Positions 1 through 9,341 are shown, counted from the stretch's first letter. The stretch: 39,693 nt of DNA from CAYRMN01 sp964425575 (GCA_964425575.1 CAYRMN010000010.1:1-39693); one strand, 5' to 3'. Made by a program: numbers and translations. The notes: generated from the sequence alone by a model not told the origin.

Positions 1-2804
1 AAACCCTCAATAAGTGTGCAACTTCGGTAAAACGATGTTTGCCAGGCGGGCTTGTAGATGGGAATTCGATGCCGGTCAATTTAGCAGGACTTGATGCGCA
101 ATATCCAGTGTGTGTCTCGGATAATGAATGCTCCAATGGATTAAGCTGTCGTTCTGTTCAGGATACAGTCGTAAATTGTAAGCCAAATAGCGATCAGTGT
201 TCCTCGTCATTTATACAGGGGATTTGTAGCGCCTATCCAACCGTTCATGTACGGGCATGCAACATGACCGGTGCGGCCAACTCTCTCTGTACCTATCCAG
301 AAATTGATCCTCAGCTGCACATGAAATGGTCCGCCTGCACAATTCAGCATTTTTGTGGGGACGGCACGATTGATACGCCTGGAGAAGAATGCGATGACGG
401 TTCAAATAATGGAGATACCAAAGTTTGTACCTCTAGCTGTAAAAAGAATGTGTGCGGTGATGGGAAGGTAAACTTGAATATTGAAGAGTGTGATAACGGT
501 GCTCAAAATGGAAGTGTGACCTGTAACGCCGATTATAATTCCAGCTGCGCGGCCTGTAGTTCACAGTGTAAGTTTTTGGTGGCCTCAGGTGGGTACTGCG
601 GTGATGGGAGCAAGAATGGCGGGGAGCAGTGTGATGGGGCATCCAATAAAAATATTGAAGATACCAATTTCTTTATCGGAGCGAATCAGTACGCCTGTCC
701 ATCCTCTGGTAAACCAAACCAAGTGTGTCCTTATGTAAACGCCAAGTGCTTGCAGGAACCGTGCCTGGTGACTAGTGAGCCCAGTATCAGCTGCACATCA
801 CTTGGATATGATTTTGCAATCAATGGCCAGCGTCCGAAGTTGATTCCGATCAATAATCAGCTCAATGTTCCTCATCAGGGTTCCAAGTGTGATGACATCA
901 ATGACATGAAAGAATATGAGTATCTGGCGTATAAGGAATGTCTCGGATTGTCTTGCAAGTTTCATCCCAGCAATAACGGTCCGGATCAGATCGTTGCTAT
1001 TGGAGACAAGACGTACAAGTATGCCGACGCGCAAGGGACGTATTCTGTGGCCTATGCCAATCCCATGCCAACTCCAAGTCAGTTCTGGCAGTGCGTCAAA
1101 GAACATGGGGCTGCGCTTGGTGTTGGTATTCAGACGGCCAATAATGCCGGACCGGATTTAGTGAAATGTAGCGCTTCGTGTGGATTCACTGGCTGTGGAA
1201 AGTGCAGCGATGAGAACGGTAGCGCTCAAGTCAGTGGACAGCTGGTAGACGCTGTGTATAACCAGGTTATTCCATTTGCGAAAGTATCGCTCTTTTACAA
1301 GGGGACACTTGTTACGCAGACATCAAGCGACGGCGATGGAAAGTTTACGGTGAGTGGCTTGAATGATCGTCTGGAATGTTCTCAGTACAAGATGGTGATC
1401 GATGCATATAACGACAACCTGTGTACTGGACCGGACATTGCGAACAAGCCAAATTGTGACAAGAATAAATACCCTGCCTGGAATTATTCCTACACCGTGG
1501 ATGAGGCGGCGCGAGGTGGATACTGGCCGCTCACAACACCTATTTTTTCACCCTCTACCTTTACCAACATCGTATCTCTACAACACGACGGGCGTATCTT
1601 TCTGTATCCCAAACCTGCGGTCGGAGAAGCATATGTAAGTATATCGTGGAGTGTGCCTTGGCATTCAAGTAATTTTGGAGACTCGACTGCCAATGGTGTT
1701 GGTATTATTCACGGTGGATATGGGACGCATGTTATTTTACCGGAAAGCTATGCATTCACGCCCGCCAAAGCGACGGAAGTTGCTAGCGCAGACTATCCTC
1801 AGAATTTTGAACCGTACGCTTGCGCTTATCCTGATCGTCCTGCTCAAACACCTGCAGGGGTCTACACAACCGTTCCTGGTCCTAATGAGCCCGTTGCTTG
1901 TACGAAGGATGTGACGTATCGCAAAATGCTGATGGGTCAGAGCGACCTTGCTAAAGTGCCATATGCTCAGATGATTTGTATTCACAATGCCGGTGAAAAA
2001 GTGGGAGGGTTTGGAGGAGAAATTGCCCCATTCGTCGGTTGTCCAGTTGAGGGACGCGTTGCATGTTTGGCCGCAAAAGGTAAAAGCCCCGTTGAGGCAG
2101 ATCCTGAATGTTCACAGGGCATTACATTTCCTGAATGTGTAGGAGGAACAGTTCCAGCAGGAACCGTTTGCGGTTCGGATGTCGACTGTGGCGCTGGTGG
2201 AAAATGTCCAGCCCTGCCATGTGATAAGTCGTGGTGGGATTCCTGTGACTTTTTTACCAATGGACCGCTTACAACATATGTCCGCTATTCTGCTTACTCT
2301 GGTGCCAATGAACCGATTCGTCTTTTGTGGAACTACTTTGGAAAATCTATTTTTTCAACGGACAATGATGCGGCGGTATTAGTCCCAGCATTCTTAAAGA
2401 GCCATGGTTTTAAAGCAATTGTGTCTACCGACAAGCAGATTGTAGAGCTATCGGCTACTTCTACGGCCGCAAATTGCGGTGCGGGTGGGGCTAAGGACTG
2501 TAAATTCTGGGATATTGGGACAATTGATCCTACCAGTGGTTCTTTGGGGTTAACAAATCAATTGATCGCAGGACGTCCGAACGGAGCTGCAGTATACGCT
2601 CCTGATTTTCAGGGAAGAGCAGATCCGAGTCAGCCTAATGTGAATGTGGGAGTATACTGCAAGAAAGACACCGGCAAGGCAGCTACTTTGTACGGACGAA
2701 CGTGGTGTAAGAATGTTCAAGACTGCTCGGCGTATGTTCAGTATGGAGGCTCATTATCTTGTAGTGCGCCAACGTATACAGAATGGTCACGCGCTAACTA
2801 CTAA
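1..2804 (+). CDS. Large secreted cysteine-rich repeat protein (5' partial)
   Basis: The frame is open to the left window edge, so the true start lies outside; the in-window TTG at 39 is probably internal. The part seen is over 930 residues and very rich in cysteine. Near window residues 110-210 there are three CGDG-x(n)-GEECDDG type modules, the pattern of the myxococcal Cys-rich / DUF4215 repeat. Shorter Cys motifs (CVSDNECSNGLSC, CGSDVDCGAGGKC) occur near both ends. A stretch around residues 405-470 (SGQLVDAVYNQVIPFAKVSL, then DGKFTVSGL) looks like a carboxypeptidase-regulatory-like beta-sandwich. The disulfide-rich composition implies an extracellular or surface protein. It is followed 13 bases later by a small membrane protein gene. 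I see no catalytic motif, so adhesion or a surface-layer role is only an inference. Confidence 0.85.
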   Translation, partial: TLNKCATSVKRCLPGGLVDGNSMPVNLAGLDAQYPVCVSDNECSNGLSCRSVQDTVVNCKPNSDQCSSSFIQGICSAYPTVHVRACNMTGAANSLCTYPEIDPQLHMKWSACTIQHFCGDGTIDTPGEECDDGSNNGDTKVCTSSCKKNVCGDGKVNLNIEECDNGAQNGSVTCNADYNSSCAACSSQCKFLVASGGYCGDGSKNGGEQCDGASNKNIEDTNFFIGANQYACPSSGKPNQVCPYVNAKCLQEPCLVTSEPSISCTSLGYDFAINGQRPKLIPINNQLNVPHQGSKCDDINDMKEYEYLAYKECLGLSCKFHPSNNGPDQIVAIGDKTYKYADAQGTYSVAYANPMPTPSQFWQCVKEHGAALGVGIQTANNAGPDLVKCSASCGFTGCGKCSDENGSAQVSGQLVDAVYNQVIPFAKVSLFYKGTLVTQTSSDGDGKFTVSGLNDRLECSQYKMVIDAYNDNLCTGPDIANKPNCDKNKYPAWNYSYTVDEAARGGYWPLTTPIFSPSTFTNIVSLQHDGRIFLYPKPAVGEAYVSISWSVPWHSSNFGDSTANGVGIIHGGYGTHVILPESYAFTPAKATEVASADYPQNFEPYACAYPDRPAQTPAGVYTTVPGPNEPVACTKDVTYRKMLMGQSDLAKVPYAQMICIHNAGEKVGGFGGEIAPFVGCPVEGRVACLAAKGKSPVEADPECSQGITFPECVGGTVPAGTVCGSDVDCGAGGKCPALPCDKSWWDSCDFFTNGPLTTYVRYSAYSGANEPIRLLWNYFGKSIFSTDNDAAVLVPAFLKSHGFKAIVSTDKQIVELSATSTAANCGAGGAKDCKFWDIGTIDPTSGSLGLTNQLIAGRPNGAAVYAPDFQGRADPSQPNVNVGVYCKKDTGKAATLYGRTWCKNVQDCSAYVQYGGSLSCSAPTYTEWSRANY

Positions 2805-2817
2805 TCAGCACGAGATT

Positions 2818-3042
2818 ATGCAACGCTATACTATCTATTGGATCATTTTGGGGACGATGGTCGTTGCACTATGTACCGTTGGGGTTTTGGTGATGCGAAA
2901 ACGTTCCGCCCTTCTTTCAAATTCACTTATAGCGCCTACTGTGGATCAAACTCGTCGGGCGGTGCCCACACCAAAAGGAACACGTGCATTCAATTCCTAT
3001 CAACGCGCATTGCCATATCAAGAAGCGGCGCCTTCTCCATAG
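2818..3042 (+). CDS. Small single-pass membrane protein
   Basis: This 74-residue product starts at the ATG just after the Cys-rich gene. It opens with a hydrophobic segment (YWIILGTMVVALCTVGVLVM) followed by RKR, which predicts an N-out, C-in single pass or an uncleaved signal anchor. The remainder is polar and basic with no recognisable domain. A longer reading of the same frame reaches back into the upstream gene, but the ATG at 2818 fits the intergenic position. No clear SD is present. Function unknown; the context suggests it is co-transcribed with the surface proteins. Confidence 0.6.
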   Translation: MQRYTIYWIILGTMVVALCTVGVLVMRKRSALLSNSLIAPTVDQTRRAVPTPKGTRAFNSYQRALPYQEAAPSP

Positions 3043-3088
3043 ATGCCCGAGAATTCTTTCATATATCTTGCTATACTCATCCTACGCT

Positions 3089-3859
3089 ATGTTTGACTCC
3101 ACACCCCCCAACCTTCCTGTTGATCCCGCCTCCCCAGTCCCACCCATGGAAGCGCCATCGTCATCCGCTGGAATGACGGCTTCTTCTGGAAGAAAAGAAC
3201 CTGAAGATATTTTTGAGAATCTAGACATGTCAGAAACAGGACGTGCCGTTCCGGTTTCTGATCCAGTGATGGATATGCCACCAAAAAAATCCCCATTCAT
3301 GATCGTGGGGATTGTCCTCGCCATCTTGGTCGTTCTAGGTGGTGGAGGTTTTACGGCGTGGTATTTTCTGCATACGCCTACTACCCCAACTCAAATTGAT
3401 AATAATACAAATGCAGAATCTGGAACTCCACGAGTTGTGGTAACAACCCCAGAACCAGTGGTTGAAAAGCCTATCGTACCGCCCCCAAGTGATAACGTGT
3501 CGATAACTCCTCCAGCGAATGCTCCAAGTCCTCAGCCGATTGGACAACCAAATACGCCACCACCAGCTCCACCAGTTCAGCCAAGCCCAGAACCCGCTCC
3601 AATAATTTCTGTCAAAGACACTGATGCGGATGGTTTGACTGACGTAGAGGAGGTTGTTTTGCGTACGGATACACTCAACCCCGACACGGATGGTGATGGA
3701 TTTAAGGATGGAGATGAGATGAGAAGTGGATACGATCCAACTGCACCAAAACAAAAGATATCGGATGCACAGTGGAAAACGATCGAGCAGACCGTTACAG
3801 ATTCCACTTCCTACCCCAATCTGTATCCATTACGTATCAAACACCGTGCCACACAGTAA
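3089..3859 (+). CDS. Membrane-anchored thrombospondin type 3 repeat protein
   Basis: The product has 256 residues from the ATG at 3089; a longer open frame upstream overlaps the previous gene and is less likely. The N-terminus is a polar cytosolic segment of about 70 residues, followed by one TM helix (FMIVGIVLAILVVLGGGGF) and a Pro/Thr-rich linker. A calcium-binding thrombospondin type 3 module follows (DTDADGLTDVEE, then DTDGDGFKDGDE). The order cytosolic tail, TM, Pro-rich stalk, TSP3 repeats the next gene's plan, so the two are probably paralogues. This one stops soon after the TSP3 module and lacks the neighbour's C-terminal domain. A -10-like TATACT at 3072 lies close to the start. Confidence 0.75.
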   Translation: MFDSTPPNLPVDPASPVPPMEAPSSSAGMTASSGRKEPEDIFENLDMSETGRAVPVSDPVMDMPPKKSPFMIVGIVLAILVVLGGGGFTAWYFLHTPTTPTQIDNNTNAESGTPRVVVTTPEPVVEKPIVPPPSDNVSITPPANAPSPQPIGQPNTPPPAPPVQPSPEPAPIISVKDTDADGLTDVEEVVLRTDTLNPDTDGDGFKDGDEMRSGYDPTAPKQKISDAQWKTIEQTVTDSTSYPNLYPLRIKHRATQ

Positions 3860-3864
3860 TTTGT

Positions 3865-5175
3865 ATGTCTGAGATGTCCTCTGTAGCTCCCGAAAACTCC
3901 CCAGTGGGGACGGAGGAGTTGGAAATCCATACAATTCCAGATAAATTTTATGGAGCAGCTTTGAGGGCTCAAGTCATTGAGGAAAAAAAACCGGTTAGCA
4001 CAGAAGTTCCTCATCAAACGGGAAGAAGTAAATATTTGCCGATCCTTTTGGTGGGTATCGGTCTGATTCTGCTTATTGGTGGGGGATTCATCTATTTTAA
4101 TCCGCAACTATTGTTTCCAAAGAAAGAAACTCCACCGGTTGCGGTTGTCGTTGAAACACCACCGCCACCGCCACCACCGCCTCTTCCTGCAGCTCCAAAA
4201 GCAACAAGTGCAACTTCAACCAACCCTCAGACGGTTGTTGTGAATTGGACAGATGCCTCGGATAATGAGTCTGGGTTTCGAATTGAGCGGAATGATGGAA
4301 AGGGTGTGTTCGTGTCTTTAACGAGCCTTTCTCCAAATAGCACGTCATTTTTAGACACTTCTGTACAACCAAAAACGACATATACCTATCGAGTTCGAGC
4401 TTTGAATTCTACTGGAGAGTCGGAACCAAGCAATGAAGCCTCTGCAGTAACCTCTGATCTTCCTCCTGCTCCGCCTGAGCAGCCGAAGCTACCTCCCGCT
4501 GGGTTAGATACGGATTCAGATGGCTTGACGGATGTTGAAGAGACACTATATGTGACGGATACTCGTATTCCGGATACGGATGGAGATGGCTTTTTAGATG
4601 GTAACGAGGTGTTTCATTTGTATAATCCCGCAGGAAAAGCGCCAGTCAGTTTATTGGATTCCGGTCTGGTGAAAATTTTTCAGGGCACAATTGGTTGGGT
4701 GATGCGTGTACCAGGAACTTGGGTGGTGACGCAGAATGAGGCAGATGGCTCGAAGGTTACTATTGACTCTCGTCATGGAGAGACGTTTGTGATTACCGTT
4801 GAAGAAAATCCATCCAAAAAATCGATCGTGGACTGGTATTTGGAAAGCCATCCTGGTATCCCCTCAACTCAGATTCTCCAATACCGCTCCAAAGGAGGTT
4901 ATACTGGAGTCATTGGAGCTGATTTGCTGAGCACGTATATTCCGTGGGGGGGTAAGATCTTTGTATTTACCTATCATTTGAATGGGCAGGCATTCATTAA
5001 TTTTAGAACGACCTATTCAATGATGTTGAATTCCTTAATGCTGAGTGGGTTGCCTCAGGCGACATCTTCAGCCTCTACGGTACCACTTCCGTTTGAGCCA
5101 TCAGCAACATCGAGCGGAGTGATCGCGAATCCAGTTCCTATTTCTCAGCCGGTTCCAACCACAACCACGCCATGA
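3865..5175 (+). CDS. Membrane-anchored fibronectin III / thrombospondin type 3 protein
   Basis: The product has 436 residues from ATG 3865, five bases after the previous stop. The order seen is: cytosolic N-terminus; TM helix near residues 55-75 (ILLVGIGLILLIGGGFIYF); Pro-rich linker with a run of eight prolines; a fibronectin type III domain about residues 105-195 (VVVNWTDASDNESGFRIER, then TYTYRVRALNSTGESEPSN); a TSP3 calcium module (DTDSDGLTDVEE, DTDGDGFLDGNE); and a C-terminal domain of about 150 residues that I do not recognise. It is expected to be extracytoplasmic and to bind calcium. The stop codon overlaps the ybeY start (ATGA), so they may share a message. Confidence 0.8.
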   Translation: MSEMSSVAPENSPVGTEELEIHTIPDKFYGAALRAQVIEEKKPVSTEVPHQTGRSKYLPILLVGIGLILLIGGGFIYFNPQLLFPKKETPPVAVVVETPPPPPPPPLPAAPKATSATSTNPQTVVVNWTDASDNESGFRIERNDGKGVFVSLTSLSPNSTSFLDTSVQPKTTYTYRVRALNSTGESEPSNEASAVTSDLPPAPPEQPKLPPAGLDTDSDGLTDVEETLYVTDTRIPDTDGDGFLDGNEVFHLYNPAGKAPVSLLDSGLVKIFQGTIGWVMRVPGTWVVTQNEADGSKVTIDSRHGETFVITVEENPSKKSIVDWYLESHPGIPSTQILQYRSKGGYTGVIGADLLSTYIPWGGKIFVFTYHLNGQAFINFRTTYSMMLNSLMLSGLPQATSSASTVPLPFEPSATSSGVIANPVPISQPVPTTTTP

Positions 5176-5600
5176 TTAATGTAACGATTATTGGCCGCCT
5201 CCCTGCTCATGTAACTAGTGAGCAGGTTGTTCGTACCCTGCAAAATGTTCTACATGTGACAAAGAAGCGTGACGCAGGAGAGATCGCTGTTCGTTTTACA
5301 TCTGAGTCCGAAATATCGCGCTTGAATTGGTTGTACCGTCGAAAAAAACGTGCAACGGATGTGCTTTCTTTTGCTCCTCTACAACAAGAGGGAAAGATCG
5401 TAGAATGGGGTGATGTGGTGATATGTCCCGTCTTTGCAGCGCGTGAAGCACGACGACGAGGAATCGCCTTGCAAGAAGAGATTATCCGTTTGGTTGCGCA
5501 CGGATTTCTTCATCTTATGGGGTTTGATCATGCGACAGAGGCGGAAGAATTACGAATGTTTCGCGTGCAGGAGCAGGCGGTTCAGCGGGTATGCTCGTAA
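5172..5600 (+). CDS. ybeY: Endoribonuclease YbeY, rRNA maturation factor
   Basis: YbeY is a zinc-dependent single-strand RNase used in 16S rRNA 3' processing and 70S quality control. The signature zinc motif H-x3-H-x5-H is present near the C-terminus (HGFLHLMGFDH), and the central NRKKRATDV-like segment typical of the family is seen as YRRKKRATDVLSFA. The length of 142 aa is normal. The start ATG overlaps the previous stop as ATGA, and there is no SD. The dgkA-like gene follows immediately, an arrangement common in many bacteria. Confidence 0.95.
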   Translation: MINVTIIGRLPAHVTSEQVVRTLQNVLHVTKKRDAGEIAVRFTSESEISRLNWLYRRKKRATDVLSFAPLQQEGKIVEWGDVVICPVFAAREARRRGIALQEEIIRLVAHGFLHLMGFDHATEAEELRMFRVQEQAVQRVCS

Positions 5601-5601
5601 T

Positions 5602-5979
5602 ATGTTTTCTTTTTTTCGCTCCCTGTTAAAAAGCTTTTCTCATGCCTGGCGTGGACTGCGTTTGGCGTTTCGAACAGAGCGGAGTTTTCGCATTCAGGTT
5701 GCTGTTGCGGTCATGATTATGGCAGCATTACTGCTGTTTCCGTTGGCGCATGAGGAGCGTATCATTATTTTACTAGCTATAGCTGCGGTCCTTGTGCTAG
5801 AATTGCTGAACAGCACGGTGGAACGAATGGTTGATTTGCTGAAACCTCGTTTAAATCCATACGTGGGGGACATCAAAGATTTAATGGCTGGAATTGTGTT
5901 GATTGCCTCAATATTTGCCGCCATGATTGGGACGTTGATTCTTTGGCCGCATGTGAGGATTATTTTTAGCCGTGTGTGA
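5602..5979 (+). CDS. dgkA: Diacylglycerol kinase / undecaprenol kinase family protein
   Basis: The product has 125 residues from ATG 5602, one base after the ybeY stop. The DgkA family phosphorylates diacylglycerol or, in Gram-positive types, undecaprenol. The conserved catalytic helix E-x-x-N-[ST]-x-x-E is present as ELLNSTVERMVD, followed by the expected K-D-x-x-AG segment (VGDIKDLMAGIVLIAS). Three hydrophobic helices match the three-TM fold. The N-terminal region FSHAWRGLRLAFRTERSFRI is typical of the family. The undecaprenol-kinase role is more likely than the E. coli lipid-recycling role given the small envelope gene set, but this is inference. Confidence 0.88.
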   Translation: MFSFFRSLLKSFSHAWRGLRLAFRTERSFRIQVAVAVMIMAALLLFPLAHEERIIILLAIAAVLVLELLNSTVERMVDLLKPRLNPYVGDIKDLMAGIVLIASIFAAMIGTLILWPHVRIIFSRV

Positions 5980-6004
5980 CCTTTATCATGAGCTGTATCG
6001 CATT

Positions 6005-7282
6005 ATGAAAGAAAGACTGCTTGTTGGACTTGACATCGGAAGTTCTCACATCCGTATTGCGGTTGGGCAGCTAGCCTCTAGCCCAGAAAAGCATGCATCG
6101 TTGCATGTGATTGGGGCAACGGAAGTTCCTTCGCAGGGTATTTCGAAAGGCTGTATCAGCTCATTAGAGGATGCGGTTACTTCTATTTCCATGGCGCTCG
6201 AACAAGCAGAACGACTTGTCGGTATTCCGCTACAAGAAGCGTATGTCGCAATTAATGGAACCTATATCCTTGCCCAGGAAGCTCGTGGAGTGATTGGTGT
6301 CTCTCGACCTGATGGTGAAATTCGTGCGGAGGATGTTGCTCGGGCGCTCGAATCTGCTCGCGCGTCGGTCAATCCAGCGAATCAGGAGATTCTTCACGTT
6401 CTTCCCTGCGGTTTCTCTGTTGACGGACAGCGAGGTATTAAAGACCCAATCGGCATGCAGGGGATCAGACTTGAGGCGGACGTTCATATTATTCAGGGGC
6501 TTTCTAGCCATGTTCGCAATGTGACAAAGGCTGTTTTTCGCACAGGTTTGGATATCGTCGAACTTGTATACGCGCCTCTGGCTGCCACGGAAGCGGTTAC
6601 GCAGACTCGACAGCGTGAGCTTGGGGTATGCGTTCTTGTTATTGGTGCGTCAACGACAGGGTTGGCGGTGTATGAAGAGGGGGAGCTGCTGCACACCATG
6701 ACCTTGCCCATTGGGGCTGATCACATCACGTCGGATATTGCGATTGGTCTTCGCGTGTCGCTTGAAGTTGCGGACGAAATTAAGCGCTCTCATGGGCACG
6801 CTGTGCCGGCGATGGTTGATGCGCACCAAGAAATTGACCTTCAGGCCTTTGGTGCAGATCAATCAGAAATTGTATCCGTCCAATACATTAGTGAAATTAT
6901 TGAAGCTCGTGTTGAGGAGTTGTATGAGAAGGTAGAAGCCGAATTGAAAAAAATGGATCGCGCTGGTCTCTTACCCGCCGGTATTCTTTTGACTGGTGGG
7001 GGCGCAAAACTTCCAGGTATGGTGGAGGTCGCGAAGCGCGTCTTTCGCTTGCCGTGTGCGATCGGGTCCTCTTCCCTGCAGACATCCATGCCTGAAATTA
7101 TTACAGACCCCGCATTTAGTACGGCGGTCGGTCTGGTGATGTGGGGATATGAGGCTGAGCGTGGCAGTGAAACGGTCTCGCGGAGCGGCTGGGGTGGGGG
7201 AGGAAGTAAAGGAAAAGGGAAAAAAGTGTTTGATGCAATCATGAACCCCATTAAGCGTGTTGGAAAAAGCTTTATTCCATAA
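6005..7282 (+). CDS. ftsA: Cell division protein FtsA
   Basis: FtsA is the actin-like protein that tethers FtsZ filaments to the membrane and recruits the divisome. The N-terminal phosphate-1 motif (VGLDIGSSHIRIAVG), the SHS2/1C region, the phosphate-2 motif (VCVLVIGASTTGLAVYEEGE) and the adenosine motif (GILLTGGGAKLPGM) are all present. The C-terminus carries a Gly/Lys-rich linker and a short amphipathic tail (NPIKRVGKSFIP), the expected membrane anchor. Starting at ATG 6005 gives 425 residues with DIGSS near the N-terminus; a GTG at 5972 would overlap dgkA. ftsZ follows after a 180-base gap holding a hairpin and a promoter. Confidence 0.96.
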   Translation: MKERLLVGLDIGSSHIRIAVGQLASSPEKHASLHVIGATEVPSQGISKGCISSLEDAVTSISMALEQAERLVGIPLQEAYVAINGTYILAQEARGVIGVSRPDGEIRAEDVARALESARASVNPANQEILHVLPCGFSVDGQRGIKDPIGMQGIRLEADVHIIQGLSSHVRNVTKAVFRTGLDIVELVYAPLAATEAVTQTRQRELGVCVLVIGASTTGLAVYEEGELLHTMTLPIGADHITSDIAIGLRVSLEVADEIKRSHGHAVPAMVDAHQEIDLQAFGADQSEIVSVQYISEIIEARVEELYEKVEAELKKMDRAGLLPAGILLTGGGAKLPGMVEVAKRVFRLPCAIGSSSLQTSMPEIITDPAFSTAVGLVMWGYEAERGSETVSRSGWGGGGSKGKGKKVFDAIMNPIKRVGKSFIP

Positions 7283-7303
7283 AGATATCTTTGCTCGCTG
7301 ATG

Positions 7304-7339
7304 CAGATAATCCGTCTCACATCAGAGACGGATTATCTG
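7304..7339 (+). terminator. Hairpin between ftsA and ftsZ
   Basis: A perfect 15-bp inverted repeat (arms 7304-7318 and 7325-7339, loop of six bases) lies just after ftsA. It is followed by an A-rich stretch and then a T-run at 7355-7362, so it is a probable transcription terminator, although the U-tract does not abut the stem. Confidence 0.6.
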
Positions 7340-7364
7340 TTAAAAAAGAAAGAGCTTTTTTTCC

Positions 7365-7393
7365 TTGACGAATACTCAGCCGGTTTGTATCGT
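7365..7393 (+). promoter_or_regulatory. Promoter of ftsZ
   Basis: TTGACG at 7365-7370 and TATCGT at 7388-7393 are separated by 17 bases. They lie right after the ftsA hairpin and about 70 bases before the ftsZ ATG, so ftsZ probably has its own sigma-70-type promoter. Confidence 0.65.
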
Positions 7394-7462
7394 ATCTCGT
7401 GAGAGTACGTTTGTGGCTCAATTAAGCCCTCAATGACTATATCTCGTATTCAATAACATTCT

Positions 7463-8848
7463 ATGGCTGAAATCAAACCTGAAATTGAAACCTTTGCTAA
7501 GATCAAGGTGGTGGGTGTCGGAGGATCTGGTGGTTCTGCCATCAATCGGATGATCGATTCGAAGATTCGAGGCGTAGAATTTATTGTGATGAATACAGAT
7601 GTTCAAGCACTGCATGCCTCAAAGGCGCCAGTAAAAATTCATATTGGAAAAACCGTGACACGTGGACTTGGGGCCGGTATGGATCCAGAGATTGGGGCGC
7701 GAGCAGCTGAGGAGAGTCAGAATGAAATTCGTGAGGCCTTGAAAGGCGCGGACATGGTGTTTGTGACATGCGGGATGGGCGGAGGAACGGGTACGGGTGC
7801 TGGACCAAGAGTGGCTGCTATGGCTCAGGAGTTAGGTGCGTTGACCGTCGCTGTGGTCACTCGCCCGTTTATGTTCGAAGGCGCGCAGCGTAAGGCGGTT
7901 GCCGAACGTGGACTTGAGGCGTTGACGGAAGTGGTTGATACGATTATTACCATTCCGAATGATCGCATTCTTCAAATTATTGATCGTAAAACGTCGCTCG
8001 TAGATGCATTTGAGATCGTGGATGACGTCTTGCGTCAGGGCGTGCAGGGAATTTCGGAATTGATTACTGTACCGGGTTTGATTAACGTAGATTTCGCGGA
8101 CGTGCGTTCGATCATGTCGAATCGTGGAGCTGCTTTGATGGGGATTGGTCGTGGTCACGGTGAGAATCGAGCGGCTGATGCAGCGAAGGGGGCGATCGCT
8201 TCTCCATTATTGGAGGTCTCGATTGATGGAGCAAAGGGAATTCTGTTTACCATCACTGGTGGATCTAATCTGGGCATGTATGAAGTATCTGAAGCAGCCA
8301 AAGTTATTACTCAATCTGCAGATCCACAGGCGAAAGTTATTTTTGGTGCCATTATTGATGAATCCATGAAGGATGAGGTCAAGGTTACGGTGATTGCAAC
8401 AGGTTTTGATAATCGCGTCGAGCGACCGAAAGCCAAGACAGTTTTGGGATCGGGGATTTACGTTCCACCCACTCCAACCTATACGGCTCAAGCGCCTGCT
8501 CCATTGGAGCGCATGCCATTTTCAACGCGTACTGCTGCAGAACGCCAAGCAGATCGCGAAGCAGAGCTCTCTCGAGGCGATCATGCTCCTCAAGCTGCCC
8601 AGCCAAGCGGAACGTATAGCGCTTCAGCTCCAATAGCTCAGCCAGCTCCTTTGAATCAGCCGGATGCCGTTGATCCTATCCGACCTGCTCAGCCAGCCCC
8701 CGCTGCACGTCAGCCGCATGTCCAGGTTCCGTCATACAGCCCTCAGGCCCAGCCGCGTTCGACAACGCCGCCCGTGCCTCGCGTATCTACCAAAGAGTCA
8801 GATGATGATTTGGAAATTCCAGCGTTTATTAGAAAGAAGATGATGTAG
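7463..8848 (+). CDS. ftsZ: Cell division protein FtsZ
   Basis: FtsZ is the tubulin-like GTPase that forms the Z ring. The GTP-binding signature GGGTGTG is present near residues 105-112 (CGMGGGTGTGAGP), with the NTD motif (VIMNTDVQAL variant VMNTDVQAL) and the T7-loop region (VDFADVRSIM). The GTPase core ends near residue 320. A long linker rich in Pro, Ala and Gln follows, and then the conserved tail that binds FtsA (DLEIPAFIRKKMM). The length of 461 aa is longer than average because of the linker. ATG 7463 has no SD. A small hairpin repeat follows the gene. Confidence 0.97.
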   Translation: MAEIKPEIETFAKIKVVGVGGSGGSAINRMIDSKIRGVEFIVMNTDVQALHASKAPVKIHIGKTVTRGLGAGMDPEIGARAAEESQNEIREALKGADMVFVTCGMGGGTGTGAGPRVAAMAQELGALTVAVVTRPFMFEGAQRKAVAERGLEALTEVVDTIITIPNDRILQIIDRKTSLVDAFEIVDDVLRQGVQGISELITVPGLINVDFADVRSIMSNRGAALMGIGRGHGENRAADAAKGAIASPLLEVSIDGAKGILFTITGGSNLGMYEVSEAAKVITQSADPQAKVIFGAIIDESMKDEVKVTVIATGFDNRVERPKAKTVLGSGIYVPPTPTYTAQAPAPLERMPFSTRTAAERQADREAELSRGDHAPQAAQPSGTYSASAPIAQPAPLNQPDAVDPIRPAQPAPAARQPHVQVPSYSPQAQPRSTTPPVPRVSTKESDDDLEIPAFIRKKMM

Positions 8849-8870
8849 GGGCGCGATTCATCGCGCCTTT
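8845..8870 (+). terminator. Palindromic GTAGGGGCG element after ftsZ
   Basis: GGCGCG (8850-8855) and CGCGCC (8862-8867) form a stem with a six-base loop, followed by TTT. The opening GTAGGGGCG is shared with elements after pyk (10776) and, inverted, inside the gene at 23397. It can act as a terminator for ftsZ and appears to belong to a dispersed repeat family. Confidence 0.6.
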
Positions 8871-8876
8871 CAGTAT

Positions 8877-9323
8877 ATGTATTGTCCTGTGTGTACCCAT
8901 GAGGATACGAAGGTTGTTGATACGCGTTTGGCGACGGACGGGACATCTATTCGACGTCGTCGTGAGTGCGAGGCATGTGGACATCGTTTCTCAACCAACG
9001 AGGAAATTGAGTTGCTTGATTTGCGCGTCGTAAAGCGAGATGGGAGTCATGAGGGGTATGTTCGAGAAAAGATTGAAAAAGGATTACATCGTGCTCTTGA
9101 AAAGCGATCACATACGCAGGCGGAATTTCGTACGTTAATTCATGCGATTGAGCGAGAGATCCAGCGTACAGCCACGACTGAATTGACCAGCGCTCAGATC
9201 GGCGAAATCGTCATGAATTGCTTAAAGACATTTGATCAGGTTGCATATATTCGCTTTGCCTCCGTGTATCGTTCCTTTGAAGATGTCCAGTCATTTAAAA
9301 AAGAACTCGATGAATTGAAATAA
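8877..9323 (+). CDS. nrdR: Transcriptional repressor NrdR
   Basis: NrdR is the zinc-ribbon/ATP-cone repressor of ribonucleotide reductase genes; ATP or dATP binding to the cone controls DNA binding. The zinc ribbon CPVC-x(27)-CEACGHRF is at the N-terminus (residues 3-37), and the ATP-cone occupies residues 45-135 (VVKRDGSHEGYVREKI, then IGEIVMNCLKTFDQVAYIRFASVYRSF). The 148-aa length is standard. It starts ten bases after the ftsZ hairpin. A matching pair of candidate NrdR boxes is found in this window at 35761-35808, upstream of nrdDG. Confidence 0.97.
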   Translation: MYCPVCTHEDTKVVDTRLATDGTSIRRRRECEACGHRFSTNEEIELLDLRVVKRDGSHEGYVREKIEKGLHRALEKRSHTQAEFRTLIHAIEREIQRTATTELTSAQIGEIVMNCLKTFDQVAYIRFASVYRSFEDVQSFKKELDELK

Positions 9324-9324
9324 A

Positions 9325-9333
9325 TGGTATGAT
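9325..9333 (+). promoter_or_regulatory. Extended -10 just before pyk (leaderless start)
   Basis: TGG followed by TATGAT (9328-9333) has the form of an extended -10 (TGN-TATNAT). The pyk ATG begins only eight bases later, where transcription would be expected to start, and no SD is present. This suggests a leaderless or nearly leaderless mRNA. Confidence 0.5.
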
Positions 9334-9341
9334 GGTGCTCT